From Rattus norvegicus (taxonomy: Eukaryota; Chordata; Mammalia; Rodentia; Muridae): 64,000 nucleotides of DNA. The notes beneath the pieces are model-generated. The model did no database searches. It saw only the letters and a list, made by a program, of their open reading frames with translations, and had not been told where the DNA came from. A program made the translations under genes and the position numbers. This document shows, piece after piece, positions 44,040 through 54,589 of the stretch (its first letter is position 1; each line of letters starts with the position of its first letter). Where the stretch lies: positions 40,404,001 to 40,468,000 of the forward strand of contig NC_086028.1 of the NCBI RefSeq assembly GCF_036323735.1, given 5' to 3'.

Positions 44040-45308
44040 ATTGTCAGGGCAATGCAAATCAAAACAACCCCGAGATTCTACCTCAAACCAGACAGAATGT
44101 TTAAGATAAAAATCTCAGGTGTTGTGAGCAGATGCTGGTGAGGATATGGAGAAAGAAAAACACTCCACCATTGTTGGTGGGATTGCAAGCTGGTTCAACC
44201 ACTCTGGAAATCAGTCTGATAGTTCCTCAGAAAATTGGACATAGTACTACCTGAGGACCCAGTTATACCACTCGTGGGCATACACCCGAAAGATACTCCA
44301 ACATATAACAAGGACACATGTTCCACTATGTTCATAGAAACTTATGTTATGTTATTTATAATAGCCAGAAGTTGGAAAGAACTCAGGTATCTTTTAACAG
44401 AAGATTGGATAAAGAAAATGTGGTACATTTACACAATGGAATACTACTCAGCTATTAAAGACAATGACTTCATGAAATTCTTAGGCAAATGGATGGAACT
44501 AGAAAATAGCATCCTGAGTGAGGTAACCCAGTCACAAAAGAACCCACATGGTATGCACTCACTGATAAGTGGTTATTAGCCCCAAAGCTCAGAATACCCA
44601 AGAAACAATTCATAGACCATATGAAGCTCAAGAAGAAGGAAGACCAAAATGTGTATGCATCAGTCCTTCTTAGAAGGGGGAACAAAATACTCATGGGACA
44701 AAATACAGGGACAATGAGTGGAGCAGAGACTGAAGGAAAGGCCACTCAGAGACTGTCCCACATGGGGATCCAGCCCACATACAGCCACCAAACCCAGTCA
44801 CTATTGCTAGTGCCAAGAAGTGCATGGTGATAGGAGCCTGATATGAATGTCTCATGAAAGGCTCTGCCAGAGCCTTAGTGATACAGATGAGGATGCTTAC
44901 AGCTAACCATCAGACTGAGCACAGGGACCCAAATGGAGGAGTTAGAGAAAGGACTGAAGGAGGTGAAGGGGTTTGCAAACCCATAGGAAGAACATCAATA
45001 TCAACCAACCCAGAACCCCCAGGGCTCCCAGGGTCTAAACCACCAACCATGGGGGGGGGAACCCATGACTCCAGCTGCATATGTAGCAGAGGATGGCATT
45101 GTCTGGCATCAATAGGAGGAGAAGCCCTTGGTCCTGTCAAGGCTCGATGCCCCAGTGCGGGAGAATGAATGCCAGAGTGTTGAGGTGGAAGTGGGTGGGT
45201 GAGAGGGGAAGCATCCTCATAGAAGAAGGGGAGGGGGGATGGGAGAGGGGGGAACCTGGAAAGGGGATAAAATGTGAAATATAAATACATAAAATATCCA
45301 ATAAAAAA
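44040..45308 (+). mobile_element. Older 5'-truncated L1 (ORF2 end and 3' UTR)
   Basis: A plus-strand L1 beginning near 'aatgcaaatcaaaacaac', with the ORF2 terminal region to the stop at 44577-44579, a 3' UTR and a terminal 'aaaatatccaataaaaaa'. The young minus-strand L1 lies head-to-head at its 5' edge. More diverged than the young element. Confidence 0.88.
44235..44579 (+). pseudogene. L1 ORF2p C-terminal fragment
   Basis: The last 114 codons of ORF2 are open, ending in the family-typical 'MHSLISGY'. Upstream ORF2 sequence (44050-44234) is interrupted, and the Cys/His cluster is degraded ('ggtgaggatatggagaaag' replaces the Cys-coding region at about 44136). Compared with the young copy it carries an insertion in the 'MFIAALFIIA'-equivalent region (here 'MFIETYVMLFIIA'). 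RT and EN domains are absent. Confidence 0.88.
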
Positions 45309-45723
45309 GAGTTCTCTTCAATGGCTTTCTGTCTAGACTGTTATTTATTTTGGAGGGGAGAGTCATCACTCTTTAAGTGCAAGAATTCCATAATAGACCT
45401 CTAGTTGGGGGTATGCATGAATGTTTCTTGATGTATGATGTGATTTTAATCATTATTTATATAAAGTATCCTAAGAGGAAATACATTAATTCTCACCCAC
45501 TGGGAATCTTTACTTCACAGCTTGGTGCACAGGAGCATTCCCATTGGCTGCTCTGGGTCAGGTGACTGATGTAATGTTGATTTAACACTGCTGCCCAACA
45601 TCGTGAAACAGCATTAAACTACTTCACTAGCCTGAGAAAAGATCAGTTCTTGAAGCAACATTTCTGCTGAGTGTGGATGGTTCCCCCCTCCTCACCTCTC
45701 GTTGCCATGGAAACATGTGAATT
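45309..45723. other. Unique sequence
   Basis: Nothing recognised. Confidence 0.4.
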
Positions 45724-45739
45724 GAAAAGCTGCAATGAT

Positions 45740-45845
45740 GGGGCTGGGGATTTAGCTCAGTGGTAGAGCGCTTACCTAGGAAGCGCAAGGCCCTGGGTTC
45801 GGTCCCCAGCTCCGAAAAAAAGAACCAAAAAAAAAAAAAAAAAAA
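45740..45845 (+). mobile_element. ID SINE (BC1-derived), young
   Basis: The ID core of about 75 bp (45740-45814) starts 'ggggctggggatttagctca'. It has an A box 'tagctcagtgg' (45753-45763), a B box 'ggttcggtccc' (45796-45806), and an A-rich tail 'aaaaaaagaacc(A)n' (45815-45845). Perfect 15-bp target duplications 'gaaaagctgcaatga' lie at 45724-45738 and 45846-45860. ID elements derive from BC1 RNA, ultimately tRNA-Ala, and amplified strongly in rat. The intact promoter boxes, clean tail and perfect duplication indicate a young insertion. It depends on L1 machinery for movement. Not a functional tRNA. Confidence 0.97.
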
Positions 45846-45942
45846 GAAAAGCTGCAATGAAACTTCATATGACTTCATATGTGGCTTACATGCTTAGCGG
45901 AGCTTTTCCACAATCCGAACTCTCATAGCACCTGTTGCCTTC

Positions 45943-46330
45943 TGTGATGGTTAACTTTGAATACCAGTTTGATTGGATTAAGGAGTACCTAGGGTTTGGG
46001 CTGGAAAAGTGACTTGGTAATTAAAAGCAGGAGTTGCTCTTCCTTCTCAGCACCAATGTGGTAGCTCAAAACTGTGTGTAACTTGTTTCCAGGGAATATG
46101 ATGCCTCTCCTAGCTTCTGTGGGTACCACACATATACATGTTGCACAGATACACATTCAAGCAAAACACCCTTCAACACACACAAAAAAAAATTAGAAAA
46201 GGTATATAGGGTATTAGTGAAGTTCATCCTTGGATATGTCTTCAAAAGTGATTCTAGAGAAGACTGGCTGAGGAGAACGATACCATCTTGAATTTGAGAG
46301 GTACTATCCCATAGGCTACATAAAATAAAA
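45943..46330 (+). mobile_element. MaLR-type LTR (family C), split by a SINE
   Basis: Starts 'tgtgatggttaactttgaat' and continues 'attggattaaggagtaccta'. It resumes after a SINE with 'gggtattagtgaagttcatc' and 'agagaagactggctgaggag', ending near the GA tract. Related to 14597. Confidence 0.65.
45995..46195 (+). repeat. B3-type SINE inside the LTR
   Basis: Forward element: 'gcaggagttgctcttccttc', 'caatgtggtagctcaaaact', 'tagcttctgtgggtaccaca' and an A-rich tail (46183-46200). A possible short duplication 'tagggt' flanks it. Confidence 0.75.

Positions 46331-46333
<3 letters not shown>

Positions 46334-46399
<66 letters not shown>
46334..46399. repeat. (GA)n microsatellite
   Basis: About 33 uninterrupted GA units. 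Confidence 0.98.
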
Positions 46400-46400
<1 letters not shown>

Positions 46401-46482
46401 CACCACTGAGATTCACTACTCTGGGTTCTGGTGGGAGTCACAGACTAAGTTACTGTCATTACCATGTGGTGGACTGGCTAGT

Positions 46483-46888
46483 TTTTGTTAGCTTGACACA
46501 GACAAGAATCATTTGGGAAGAGGGAGCTTCAATTAGGAAAATGCCTCCAGTAGACTGGCCTGTGGGAAAGCCAAGCCTGTAAGCCATCTTCTAGATTGAT
46601 CACTGATGTAGGAGGGCCCAACTCATTGTGAGTGGTGTCACTCTTGGGATGATTGTTCTGGATTCTATAAGACAGCAGGTTGAGAAAGCCATAGGGAACA
46701 AGCCATCAAGCAGCGCTTCTCCATGGCCTCCACTCCAGTTCCTGCCTCCAGGTTCTGGCCCTGAATTCTTGCCCTGGCTTCCTTCAGTGATGACTTAAAT
46801 ACAGCATAAGGCAGAATAAACCCTTTCATCCCAGGTTGCTTTTGGTCACGGGGTTTTGTTACAGCAATAGAAACCCTAACTAAGATAC
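46483..46888 (+). mobile_element. Solo MaLR-type LTR (MT-like, family B)
   Basis: 'tgttagcttgacacagacaa', 'cattgtgagtggtgtcactc', 'ttctataagacagcaggttg', 'aataaaccctttcatccc' and an end 'aaaccctaactaagat'. Confidence 0.8.
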
Positions 46889-47849
46889 TATGCCTTCTTG
46901 TCATGATGGACTTTATCCCTCTGAATTATGAGCCACCAGTAAGCCCTACCGCCCTTACGTTGTGTGTTCTATCTCCTCCCTCCAACTCTGTCCAACTCTG
47001 TATACAGCCCCCACCCCGATTTCTTTTTTACTTATTTATTTTTATGGTAGACTAGACGGTCAACTTGTAATTTCCTGGGGTTTATTTCTGTCCCCTTCTT
47101 TGTTAGGCCCCATTAAGGACAAAGCAATTTGTCTTTATAGAGGGGGATCTTCCATGATGTTCATCAGAGGAGTATTAGAGAATCCAGGTGGGGTTTGACA
47201 ACTGGCCAGTGCATGTGGCAGACACTGGCTGTCCTTTCATGTTCAAAAAGGGAGAGCTTGGCTTTTCTGCTTCCTGAACAGTTCTTTGTGATGATCTACA
47301 CCTCAGTTGACTTTGAAGCAGCTCTTCTTTTATCTTCAACAAAACACCCCCCTTTGTTCCCATACCTGGCTCTCATCTCCCCGTTCCCACAATAGCCTAT
47401 GCATTCTTTAGAGCTCATTTCACCGATATGATGGCTCTAGCATGGGTCTGTCTTTGGTGGCTCCCAGAGGGACCTTCTTGTTTTAAGGTCTGTAGGGTCA
47501 TGGAAAAGCCAGTATCACCTCCTTCCCTGGAGGAAAATGAACTTCTATGTCAGCTAACAGAGGGCTGTCCTTTCTGTTTATACATTCAGATGTACCTCCC
47601 ATTCTCCTCTATTTCAAAGCCAAGTTGTCCCCACTTTCTGCCTTTGATGCCCAACTTTGCTCCAGCACCATGTTCCAAGCCCAGTCATGGTGTGAAGGAC
47701 TCAGGAATCATTATCTCCTCATTTCCCTCCTTCCCAGTTCTCACTCCTGGACTGATCGACCAGCATGCTCTAATTCCTCTGCCACCTCAGTTTCTTTCTT
47801 GTCCAGTGCTTTCTCCTCCTCATCATGGCCTGTCCAGTCAAAAGTGTTT
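46889..47849. other. Unique sequence
   Basis: Pyrimidine-rich in places. The plus frame 47428-47892 (154 codons) is the longest non-L1, non-microsatellite frame, but it runs into a SINE and has no domain. I treat it as chance. Confidence 0.4.
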
Positions 47850-48140
47850 CAGGGGATGGTCCAGTGGTAAAGAGATTATTACATATGCATAGGACCTGAG
47901 TTCAGAACCCCAGCACCCACATAAAAGGGCAGGTGTGGTGGTGCACGTACCCATAACCCCAGTACTTGGAGAGGAGGTAGAGACAGGAAGATCACTGGGA
48001 CCTGCTGGCTGCCAGCCTATCTAAAAATACAAGTGAGTATCTGCCTCAGCTAGAGAACCTGGCTCATGGAAAGAAGGCAGGGATCAATAAAGAAGGAAGC
48101 TGATATACTCTCTGGCCTCCATGTGCATACATGAGTTGTG
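47850..48140 (+). repeat. tRNA-derived dimeric SINE (B4/RSINE-like)
   Basis: Forward copy: 'gatggtccagtggtaaagag', 'aggacctgagttcagaaccc', 'cataaccccagtacttggag', 'gctggctgccagcctatcta'. Confidence 0.65.
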
Positions 48141-48154
48141 TACATGCGCATGTA

Positions 48155-48385
48155 TGTCATCAAGAAAGCTAGTTGAGCAGAACCAGAAGCAAGCGTGCAA
48201 AGATTTGTTCATTCTCTCCCTCTGCTCTTGACTGTAGATGTGGTGTGACTAACGGCTTCGGTTCCTCTGCTGGCTGCCCTCAGTAATGGATTGGAACATA
48301 GAAGTGCCCGGTGAACAAACCCTTTCTCCCCTAGGTTGCTTTTGGTCAGGGTACTTTATCGCAGGATCAGAAATTAAGCTAGAGT
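48155..48385 (+). mobile_element. MaLR-type LTR, 5' truncated
   Basis: 'aagctagttgagcagaacc', 'ctgctcttgactgtagatgt', 'aacaaaccctttctcccc' and 'gttgcttttggtcagggtac'. The same order as 50822-51052. Confidence 0.6.
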
Positions 48386-48544
48386 ATTCTTTGTTCTGAA
48401 AACCGTGTCTTACTCCCAAATTTTGATTATATCATGTCTCTTCCCCCCAACCCCTTTTCAGTACAAAGTTGAACCTTGGACTTGCCAGTTGCTAGCTAGA
48501 TGTTTGGCCACTGAGTTCAAGCCATGGCTCTCTTTTTACATTAA

Positions 48545-48758
48545 AAGTAATTTATTTTTATTTTATGTTGTGTGAATGTTTTGCCTTCATATATGACTAT
48601 GCACAAATGAATTCAGGACATATGGAGGCCAGAAGTGAGGCCAGATTCCCTGCAGCTGGAGTTGCAGATGGTTGAGAGCCACCATGCAGGTTCTTAGAGT
48701 TGAACCCAGGTCCTCTGGAAAACCAGCCAGTGCTCTTAACTGATAAGCCATTTCTATC
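48545..48758 (-). repeat. B3/B2-superfamily SINE
   Basis: Reverse element: 'tgcagctggagttgcagatg', 'agagttgaacccaggtcctc', 'ccagtgctcttaactgataa'. Confidence 0.8.
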
Positions 48759-48826
48759 CTCTCCTCTCCTCTCCTCTCCTCTCCTCTCCTCTCCTCTCCT
48801 CTCCTCTCCTCTCCTCTCCTCTCCTC
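48756..48826. repeat. (CCTCT)n microsatellite
   Basis: About 14 pure CCTCT units at the tRNA-head end of the SINE. Confidence 0.97.
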
Positions 48827-48859
48827 CCTTCCTTTCCATTACCTTTCCTTCCCCCTTCC

Positions 48860-48960
48860 CCTTATGACTGTTTTATTCAGTTGCCCAGGTTGGCCTTGCA
48901 ATTCAAGTCAGCCTTGAACTAATGACCTTCCTATTTCAGTAGCCCACATGGTAGGATGTC
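48860..48960 (-). repeat. B1-type SINE fragment
   Basis: 'gttgcccaggttggccttgc' and 'ctatttcagtagcccacatg', reverse B1 landmarks with erosion. Confidence 0.55.
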
Positions 48961-49427
48961 AAGGGTGTGTCAGAACTCTCTGGCACTTGAGTACCATGTT
49001 TTAAGTCACTACTATGTTGTGTCATTGGTCCCATAGTATACTGGGAGGTTCTGGACAGGGGACCCCAGGTCTTATTTTGATATTTTCAGTCCTAACCAGG
49101 ACAATGATTATAGCTAATTTTTACTGATTTCATATTCTGTCATGAGCTTTGTGCTGTGAGGTCCATGTCTGTGACCCCACTTAGACCACAACCCTCTGAA
49201 GTGATAACTGTGTTTGCTTCATCTTGGATGGAAGGACAGATGTGAGTTTCCACAAGTCTCTTAGCTAGAAAGAGACACTGAGACTCACACACAGTTGGCA
49301 TAGAACTAGGTCTTTTCAGTTGATCTAATTCTATCATTTCTAGGTGTTGAATGACTGATTCTTTCTCTCAGCTCTGGAGAAACAATGGCATTGATTCTGT
49401 GCTAGACCAATGAATGGTATAGGAAGG
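48961..49427. other. Unique sequence with possible MIR trace
   Basis: A possible MIR (about 49150-49330) with 'gtctcttagctagaaagaga' and 'catagaactaggtctttt'. Weak. Confidence 0.35.
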
Positions 49428-49625
49428 GCTGGAAGAGAAGGCTCAGTCAGTAAAGTGCTCACCTCATAGTCATCAGACCCGAGACCAGACCCCAGTCACT
49501 AATGTAGAAGGCAGGGCATGGTGACACATGCCTATAACCCCTGAGCTGTGACTGCAGAGACAGGTGGATCCCAGGGACTTGCCAACCAGTTGGTCCAGTC
49601 AAGATAGTATCTCCCAGGATCACTG
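49428..49625 (+). repeat. tRNA-derived dimeric SINE (B4/RSINE-like)
   Basis: 'aagggctggaagagaaggct', 'agtcagtaaagtgctcacct', 'gtgacacatgcctataaccc'. Forward. Confidence 0.65.
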
Positions 49626-50514
49626 AAAGACCATGTATGAACCAGAGAAGTAATTAGGGAAGACAGCCTGACAGCAACCTCTTGCTTTCCTCTGTATGTG
49701 ACTGGGTGAACGCATGACTCCACCCCCACCTCTCCACCCCCCACACAAATGTGTGGTCAAACTGTGGAAGGAAGATGAGTAAGGTGGAACAAAAAAGACA
49801 GAAAAATGATGGGGACATGGGAAGAGGCAGGAGCCCCTCTCCCTGGGGAGGTGGTTTGCCTTTCCTGCTTGCTGACAACAGGCAAACCTCTCTATAACAC
49901 AACCAACAAAGCCAAGGTCACCTACAGAGGTAATGGTGGCTTCCTGATGACATCTCAACCAGGATGCTGATGACAGGCTGTGCTAACTGGGGGGCCAGAC
50001 TGTTTGTAGCCTTGAGTTTAACTGACTAAGTCTCCTCTCTTACCCTTAAATCTTAAAAACACCCATCATTAAACCACTATATAAGTTCATGTGCAAACAA
50101 AAATTATTTAGATAGACAAGATAACCAGCCCATGAATTTTTCTTAATTTTTGAACTGCTTGGCTGGCATTCTTTGCAGCCTATGAAACCACATCCCTGGC
50201 CCTTATAAAGTTTCTAAGCTCAGCTCCCTCTTGAGAAGTGACACCTATGCTTTTGATACATGGTCTATTTTCTTTAGATGTTCTCTCTAAATGCCCATAC
50301 TTAACAAGCTTCCTAACTTTTGCTTTGTTCTAACTTGTCTTTAAATTTTGTCCTGCAAATCAGGCAAGGGCCTCATTTTATCTGAGTGGAGGTCTCTGAG
50401 GAAGACCTCAAGCTGCTGGTAGCATCACTGGGCAACCTCTACTTACCACTGATGAGAGTGGTTTTGTTCATGGCCTTTGGTCATAATAATGGTATTTTAG
50501 GGACATGGCTTTTG
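49626..50514. other. Unique sequence
   Basis: Nothing recognised. The minus frames 49532-49958 are unsupported. Confidence 0.4.
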
Positions 50515-51052
50515 TGGTTAGTTTAAATTGTCAACCCAAGGCAACCTATATTTATCTGGAAAGACAGCCTCAGTGAGGAATTATCTGGGTCAGGTTGACT
50601 GGTGGTAATATCTGTGAGATTCTCCTTGATTGGCTTAACCAATGTAGGAAGACCCAGCCTGAACGGCAATATTCTCAGGGTCCTCTTTTCACAGGAATTC
50701 CCCTGCATCATATTGCCTGAACTTAGTGGTTCTACAACTGCAGAACAAGAATCCACAAGCCCTTCATGCTTGCATATTTCATGCCTCAGAGCCAGTACCA
50801 CCGGGATGACACTGGGTTTGGGCCCCGGACTGTATGAAATTTGAGGAAGCTAGCTGGGCAGTAGATTTGCATGTGTCTATTGTCTGTGTTCTTTATGGTA
50901 GAATTGTGAGCTCTTGACTGTGGGTATGACTCTCTGCCTTGTTCCTGCCTTGACTTCCCCACAGAACCTGGAACTTTACAGCCTTAAACCCTTTCTTTGC
51001 CTGAGTTGCTTTGTCAGGCTATTTTATCAGTGATAGAAACAAAACTAGGGCA
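50515..51052 (+). mobile_element. MaLR-type LTR carrying a foreign insert
   Basis: LTR parts: 50515 to about 50675 ('cttgattggcttaaccaatg', 'gtaggaagacccagcctg') and about 50822-51052 ('aagctagctgggcagtag', 'cttgactgtgggtatgactc', 'aaaccctttctttgcctgag', 'aaacaaaactagggcag'). The segment between them is related in reverse to 53240-53390. Confidence 0.6.
50676..50820 (-). repeat. Fragment homologous to the 53.2-53.9 kb retroelement interior
   Basis: Matches the reverse complement of about 53240-53395, for example 'aagaatccacaagcccttca' here against the complement of 'gaagggttgtggattcttcc' there. It sits inside an LTR, so it is a separate insertion or rearrangement. Confidence 0.75.
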
Positions 51053-51836
51053 GTGATGATCTCCAAATCAACCAAGTTGTATAGATCGACAGGCAGCTTT
51101 TTCATGTAACTCATGCCTCAGTAAGAGCGGTGAAAGAAGCAGGTCATCCAGATGGGAGATGAGCAGCCATACACACCATGTTGGGACCCACTCACCCTCA
51201 GCACTCGCAGCCCAGGTTGGCACCTGCAGTCCTGGATTCTTGCACATCCCACTCCACTGGTCTGCTGTGCTTCCTGAGGCTTTCCATGTGTAGCTTCTCA
51301 GAAGAACAGAGCTACCTCACCCTGCCCATGGATGCACATTCTCTAGGAAGGACCAGGAGGGTCATGCTCTGAGCATGCACCAGGGTCTTCATCTGAGAGC
51401 CCCCGTTCTTCCTGCCTATGGGCCTTTGGGGAAGCTGATGCCATCCAGATCTTAGAGACAAGGATATTGAAGCTATTCACTGAAAAGTAACTCATGTGAG
51501 TGCTGCCAGCCAGTAGAGGACAATGTCTGTCTGTCTGTCCGTCTGTCTGTAAGTTTATGCTTTTCTTATTGCAAAGTTTTTTGTTGTACAGCAGTCATCA
51601 TGCTGTAGAGACTCCCACACCCCCATTTCTGCAGGGTGTATCCTGATGATCTTACCACCTACTACTTGTTTATACTTTGAAATATATTTATTAAATATTA
51701 TTTATAAGTTTTTATATAACTACATGTTTCATGTAGAACATATCACTCACCTTCTGTCTACTCTCCATTTTCTCTCCCCATGCCTGTTAGATCCTGTTTC
51801 CCCTGAAAGTTTTATTTCTACTTTAATGTCATACAC
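51053..51836. other. Unique sequence with short CTGT run
   Basis: A CTGT run at 51524-51550 and an AT-rich stretch. Nothing else recognised. Confidence 0.4.
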
Positions 51837-51995
51837 TCACACTCACATACACACTCACACGTACACTCACATACTCACGCACATGCTCACACATTCACAC
51901 ACACGTACATACACTCATACATATACTCATACACACTCACGCACTCACATGCATACACATGTATACACACTCACACACACATACACACACACACC
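51837..51995. repeat. (CACACT/ACATAC)n degenerate repeat
   Basis: An irregular CA-rich repeat with CACT, CATA and CACG units. The long His/Thr-rich frame across it is an artefact. Confidence 0.93.
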
Positions 51996-52009
51996 CAAAC
52001 GCACACTGG

Positions 52010-52600
52010 CTTACCTCAATATGATTATCTCTGTTTGTAGCTATTTTCCTACAAATGACCTAACGTATACCTTTTTCATTGAAAAATTAATCTACATGCC
52101 ACATCTTCTTTACCCACCCTCTGCTGATGGACATTTACATTGATTGTTATGAGTCACGCTTCAGTAAGCACTGGTACGCCATGACATGTGATATATTGAC
52201 ATGGAGTCTTTGGAGAAAATCCTGAGGTGTGGTATAACTCGGTCACATGGTAGGTTGATTTTACTTTTTATAAACCTGCATACTGATAGCCATAGGACAG
52301 ACTCATTTACCATCCTGTCAGCAATGTGGAAAGAGTCTCTTAGCTCTACATCCTCCTTACCACTGTTTGTGTTTTCTTTTCTTTAAACGACTGCCATTTA
52401 CCTGGGGTGAGATAGAATCCCAATATATTTGATTTGTCAGTGAGGTCAAACATTTTTTTTCATGTTTCCTGGGTATTTGTATTTGCTTTTGAGAACAGTC
52501 ATTTGTTTTATTAGCCCTTTTCCTGATAGGATTGTTTCTGTTTGTTGTTTTAGCTGTTTGTATATTATAGGTATTAAACTCTGTCAGATGTCAAGATGAA
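52010..52600 (-). mobile_element. Old L1 fragment (ORF2 3' region)
   Basis: Reverse L1 order: 'ctgctgatggacatttacat', 'ggtataactcggtcacatgg', 'ttgatttgtcagtgaggtca', 'gtatattataggtattaaac'. Heavily diverged. It parallels 33970-34460 and 41840-42360. Confidence 0.7.
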
Positions 52601-53142
52601 TGGACTAATTTCTTTGGCCTAGGGGATTTTAAGACAGCGTAACATTGAGTCTGTGGGATGGTTATTAATGATAACTCATATGCAGGTGTACAATGAGCAA
52701 GAGTAAGGGAGAAATACAAAATGTATAATTTAGAGAGAAAAAGAGCAAGCGCCATTACAGCCAAGGCATACACTGAAAGAGAGGCCAGCAAGAATGGGCC
52801 TCCTGGTCTGTACAGGGACAAGGGGAAGACCCCACCAGGCTGAGCTTCTGTCTTGTGGCAAGAATAATACCTGAGAAGTTTCTCCTAAGAAGTACTTGCC
52901 TGGTCTGGCCTCAACGAGAGATGTGCCTGACCCTCAAGAGACTTGAAGCCCCAGGGAGTGGGGAGGTCTGGTGAGGGTCTGGGGTGGGGTGGGATTGGGT
53001 GTGTGTGGGGTTGGGGACATCCTCTTGTAGACAGGGGGAAGGTGGAATGGGATGAGGAACTGTAGGAGGGCATAAAGGGTTGGGGGTAATGACTGGATTG
53101 TAAAAAATATAAAAGTAAATAATAATAATGATAATGATACTG

Positions 53143-53180
<38 letters not shown>
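52601..53180 (+). mobile_element. L1-type 3' UTR remnant with (ATA)n tail
   Basis: 'aagacttgaagccccaggg' region, a G-rich stretch (52950-53050) and 'ggcataaagggttggggg', ending in an expanded AAT/ATA tail (53129-53180). The order fits a rodent L1 3' end in forward orientation. The 5' boundary is uncertain. Confidence 0.5.
53129..53180. repeat. (AAT)n microsatellite
   Basis: About 14 near-pure AAT units after interrupted ones, grown from an A-rich tail. Confidence 0.95.
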
Positions 53181-53182
<2 letters not shown>

Positions 53183-53204
53183 AGCAACTACAAACAAAAT
53201 CTTT

Positions 53205-53884
53205 TGCTATCGTGGCCCAAGAGGGCCTAGGTCTATCCTAAGTTGGCAGCTAACTTTAGGGGTGGTGTCAGACATGCGGGACTGGCTTTGAGACATGAAA
53301 TATGCAAGTGTGAAGGGTTGTGGATTCTTCCTCCACAGTTCCAGAGCGTCCAGCAACATTATGCATGGGAATTCCAGTGAGGAGGAGGCCCTGAGCGGCA
53401 TTGTGTGAAGTTGGCAAAGTATAAGTTTGGGTGTAGCAGAGATTCCAAGATGTTGGGGAAGCCACAGCCATAGATATCTGCGAAGCAGAGCTTCAGACCG
53501 GGTGAACCAGAGAGGAGCATGTTGCAGGCAGCAAGGCTGGTGGACAGGAACTATCAAATTAATGACCCAGACGCCAAACATGGAGCCACAGTGCTGGTGT
53601 TTTTATTGCTGTGCTTTGCCCTCACTTTGATCAAGTACTTCCTCACTATGCCCCAGTTCTGCCCCTGCAGAATGGGAAGGTGTATATTTTGCACCATTAT
53701 ATGTTGGAAGGATGTAATTTGCTTTTGGATTTTATAGGGGTTTACAGTTAACAGATTACCTTGAGTCTTGAAAGAGATTTTGGATTTAGGACAGATTTAA
53801 GACCTTGATATGGGACTTTTGAAGATAGATTAAATGCATTTTGTATTGTGATATGGTCATGAGATTACGGGGGACAGGAAGCAG
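53205..53884 (+). mobile_element. MaLR-like internal region (3' part)
   Basis: A non-LTR segment leading without a gap into an LTR. The junction carries a polypurine-like 'gggggacaggaagcagat' (53869-53886), the expected position of the plus-strand primer. A second, inverted partial copy lies at 50676-50820. The small frame at 53519-53737 is inside. Assignment to MaLR rests on the LTR that follows. Confidence 0.55.
53519..53737 (+). other. 72-codon frame with one predicted membrane span
   Basis: I do not recognise this protein. Residues about 25-44 ('HGATVLVFLLLCFALTLIKY') are strongly hydrophobic and would span a membrane. The N-terminus is polar ('LVDRNYQINDPDAKHG') and the C-terminus is Cys-rich. 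The ATG at 53519 lies in 'gagcatgtt', a weak initiation context. It sits in the internal part of a MaLR-like retroelement, so it may be a relic of element sequence or pure chance. MaLR interiors are not known to me to encode such a protein. It is not evidence of a host gene. Confidence 0.2.
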
Positions 53885-54205
53885 ATTTGAATTATCAATG
53901 TCCTCCACAGACTTCCACATGCGAACACCACCAGTTGGAGGTGCTGTTTAGGGAGTTTATGGGATGTTTGGAAAGTCTGGCTTTGCTGTGGGAAGGAGTC
54001 AGCGAGGGTGGGATCTGAGGATTTGTAGCCTCATCCACTTCCACTTTACTTTCTGATCCACGCTCACAGTTGAAGATGTGATCTCCCCATTTCCTGACAT
54101 TCTTCCCCAACTTTTGGGATCCCCCTCTGGAACCACACAGCAAAGCAACTCTTTCATTTCTAAGTTGCTTTGAGTCATGGTGTTTTATCACAGCACCACA
54201 GTGTA
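53885..54205 (+). mobile_element. MaLR-type 3' LTR
   Basis: 'ccaccagttggaggtgctgt', 'ggtgggatctgaggatttgt', 'taagttgctttgagtcatgg' and 'tgttttatcacagcacca' follow the family order. Directly downstream of the internal region above. Confidence 0.65.
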
Positions 54206-54588
54206 ACCTGTAGAGATGTGTTTATGTAGCAAAGATTTTTCTGCAGTTCTTTAGACTTTTCACATGATTAACGGTTTTCTTTGCTGAAAAGAGGCATTTT
54301 GATTTCGTGAGGTCTGGTTTGTCAATGACTCCCCTTATACCCTGGTGAAAGGAGCCTATCAGATATCTCTTTCCTGTGCATGTGTGATGATGTTCATCCC
54401 ATTCTTTCCTCTGTCAGTTTCAGACTTGCTGGTTTTACTTTAAAGTCTTCGAACCACTGAGACTTGATTTTTTTGCAAAGGGTGAGAGATTGGGATCTAG
54501 TTTCATCCTTCAACATGTGAACCTCTAGTTTTTCCAACATTGTTTGTTGAAGAGGCTCTCCTTTCTTCAGTGTGTTTAGCATTTTCCT
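54206..54588 (-). mobile_element. Old L1 fragment (ORF2 region)
   Basis: Reverse ORF2: 'gctgaaaagaggcattttga', 'gagacttgatttttttgcaa' and 'agagattgggatctagtttc'. The minus frame 54394-54582 (62 codons) aligns by eye with the ORF2 segment around 42530-42720 of the young L1. Confidence 0.8.
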
Positions 54589-54589
54589 C

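Noticed and set aside
45740..45815. tRNA gene
   Set aside because: It has A and B boxes but is an ID SINE: tail, target duplications and no intact cloverleaf acceptor stem.
47428..47892. 154-codon plus frame as a host gene
   Set aside because: It runs into a SINE, has no domain, signal or splice evidence, and is pyrimidine-rich, which lowers stop density.
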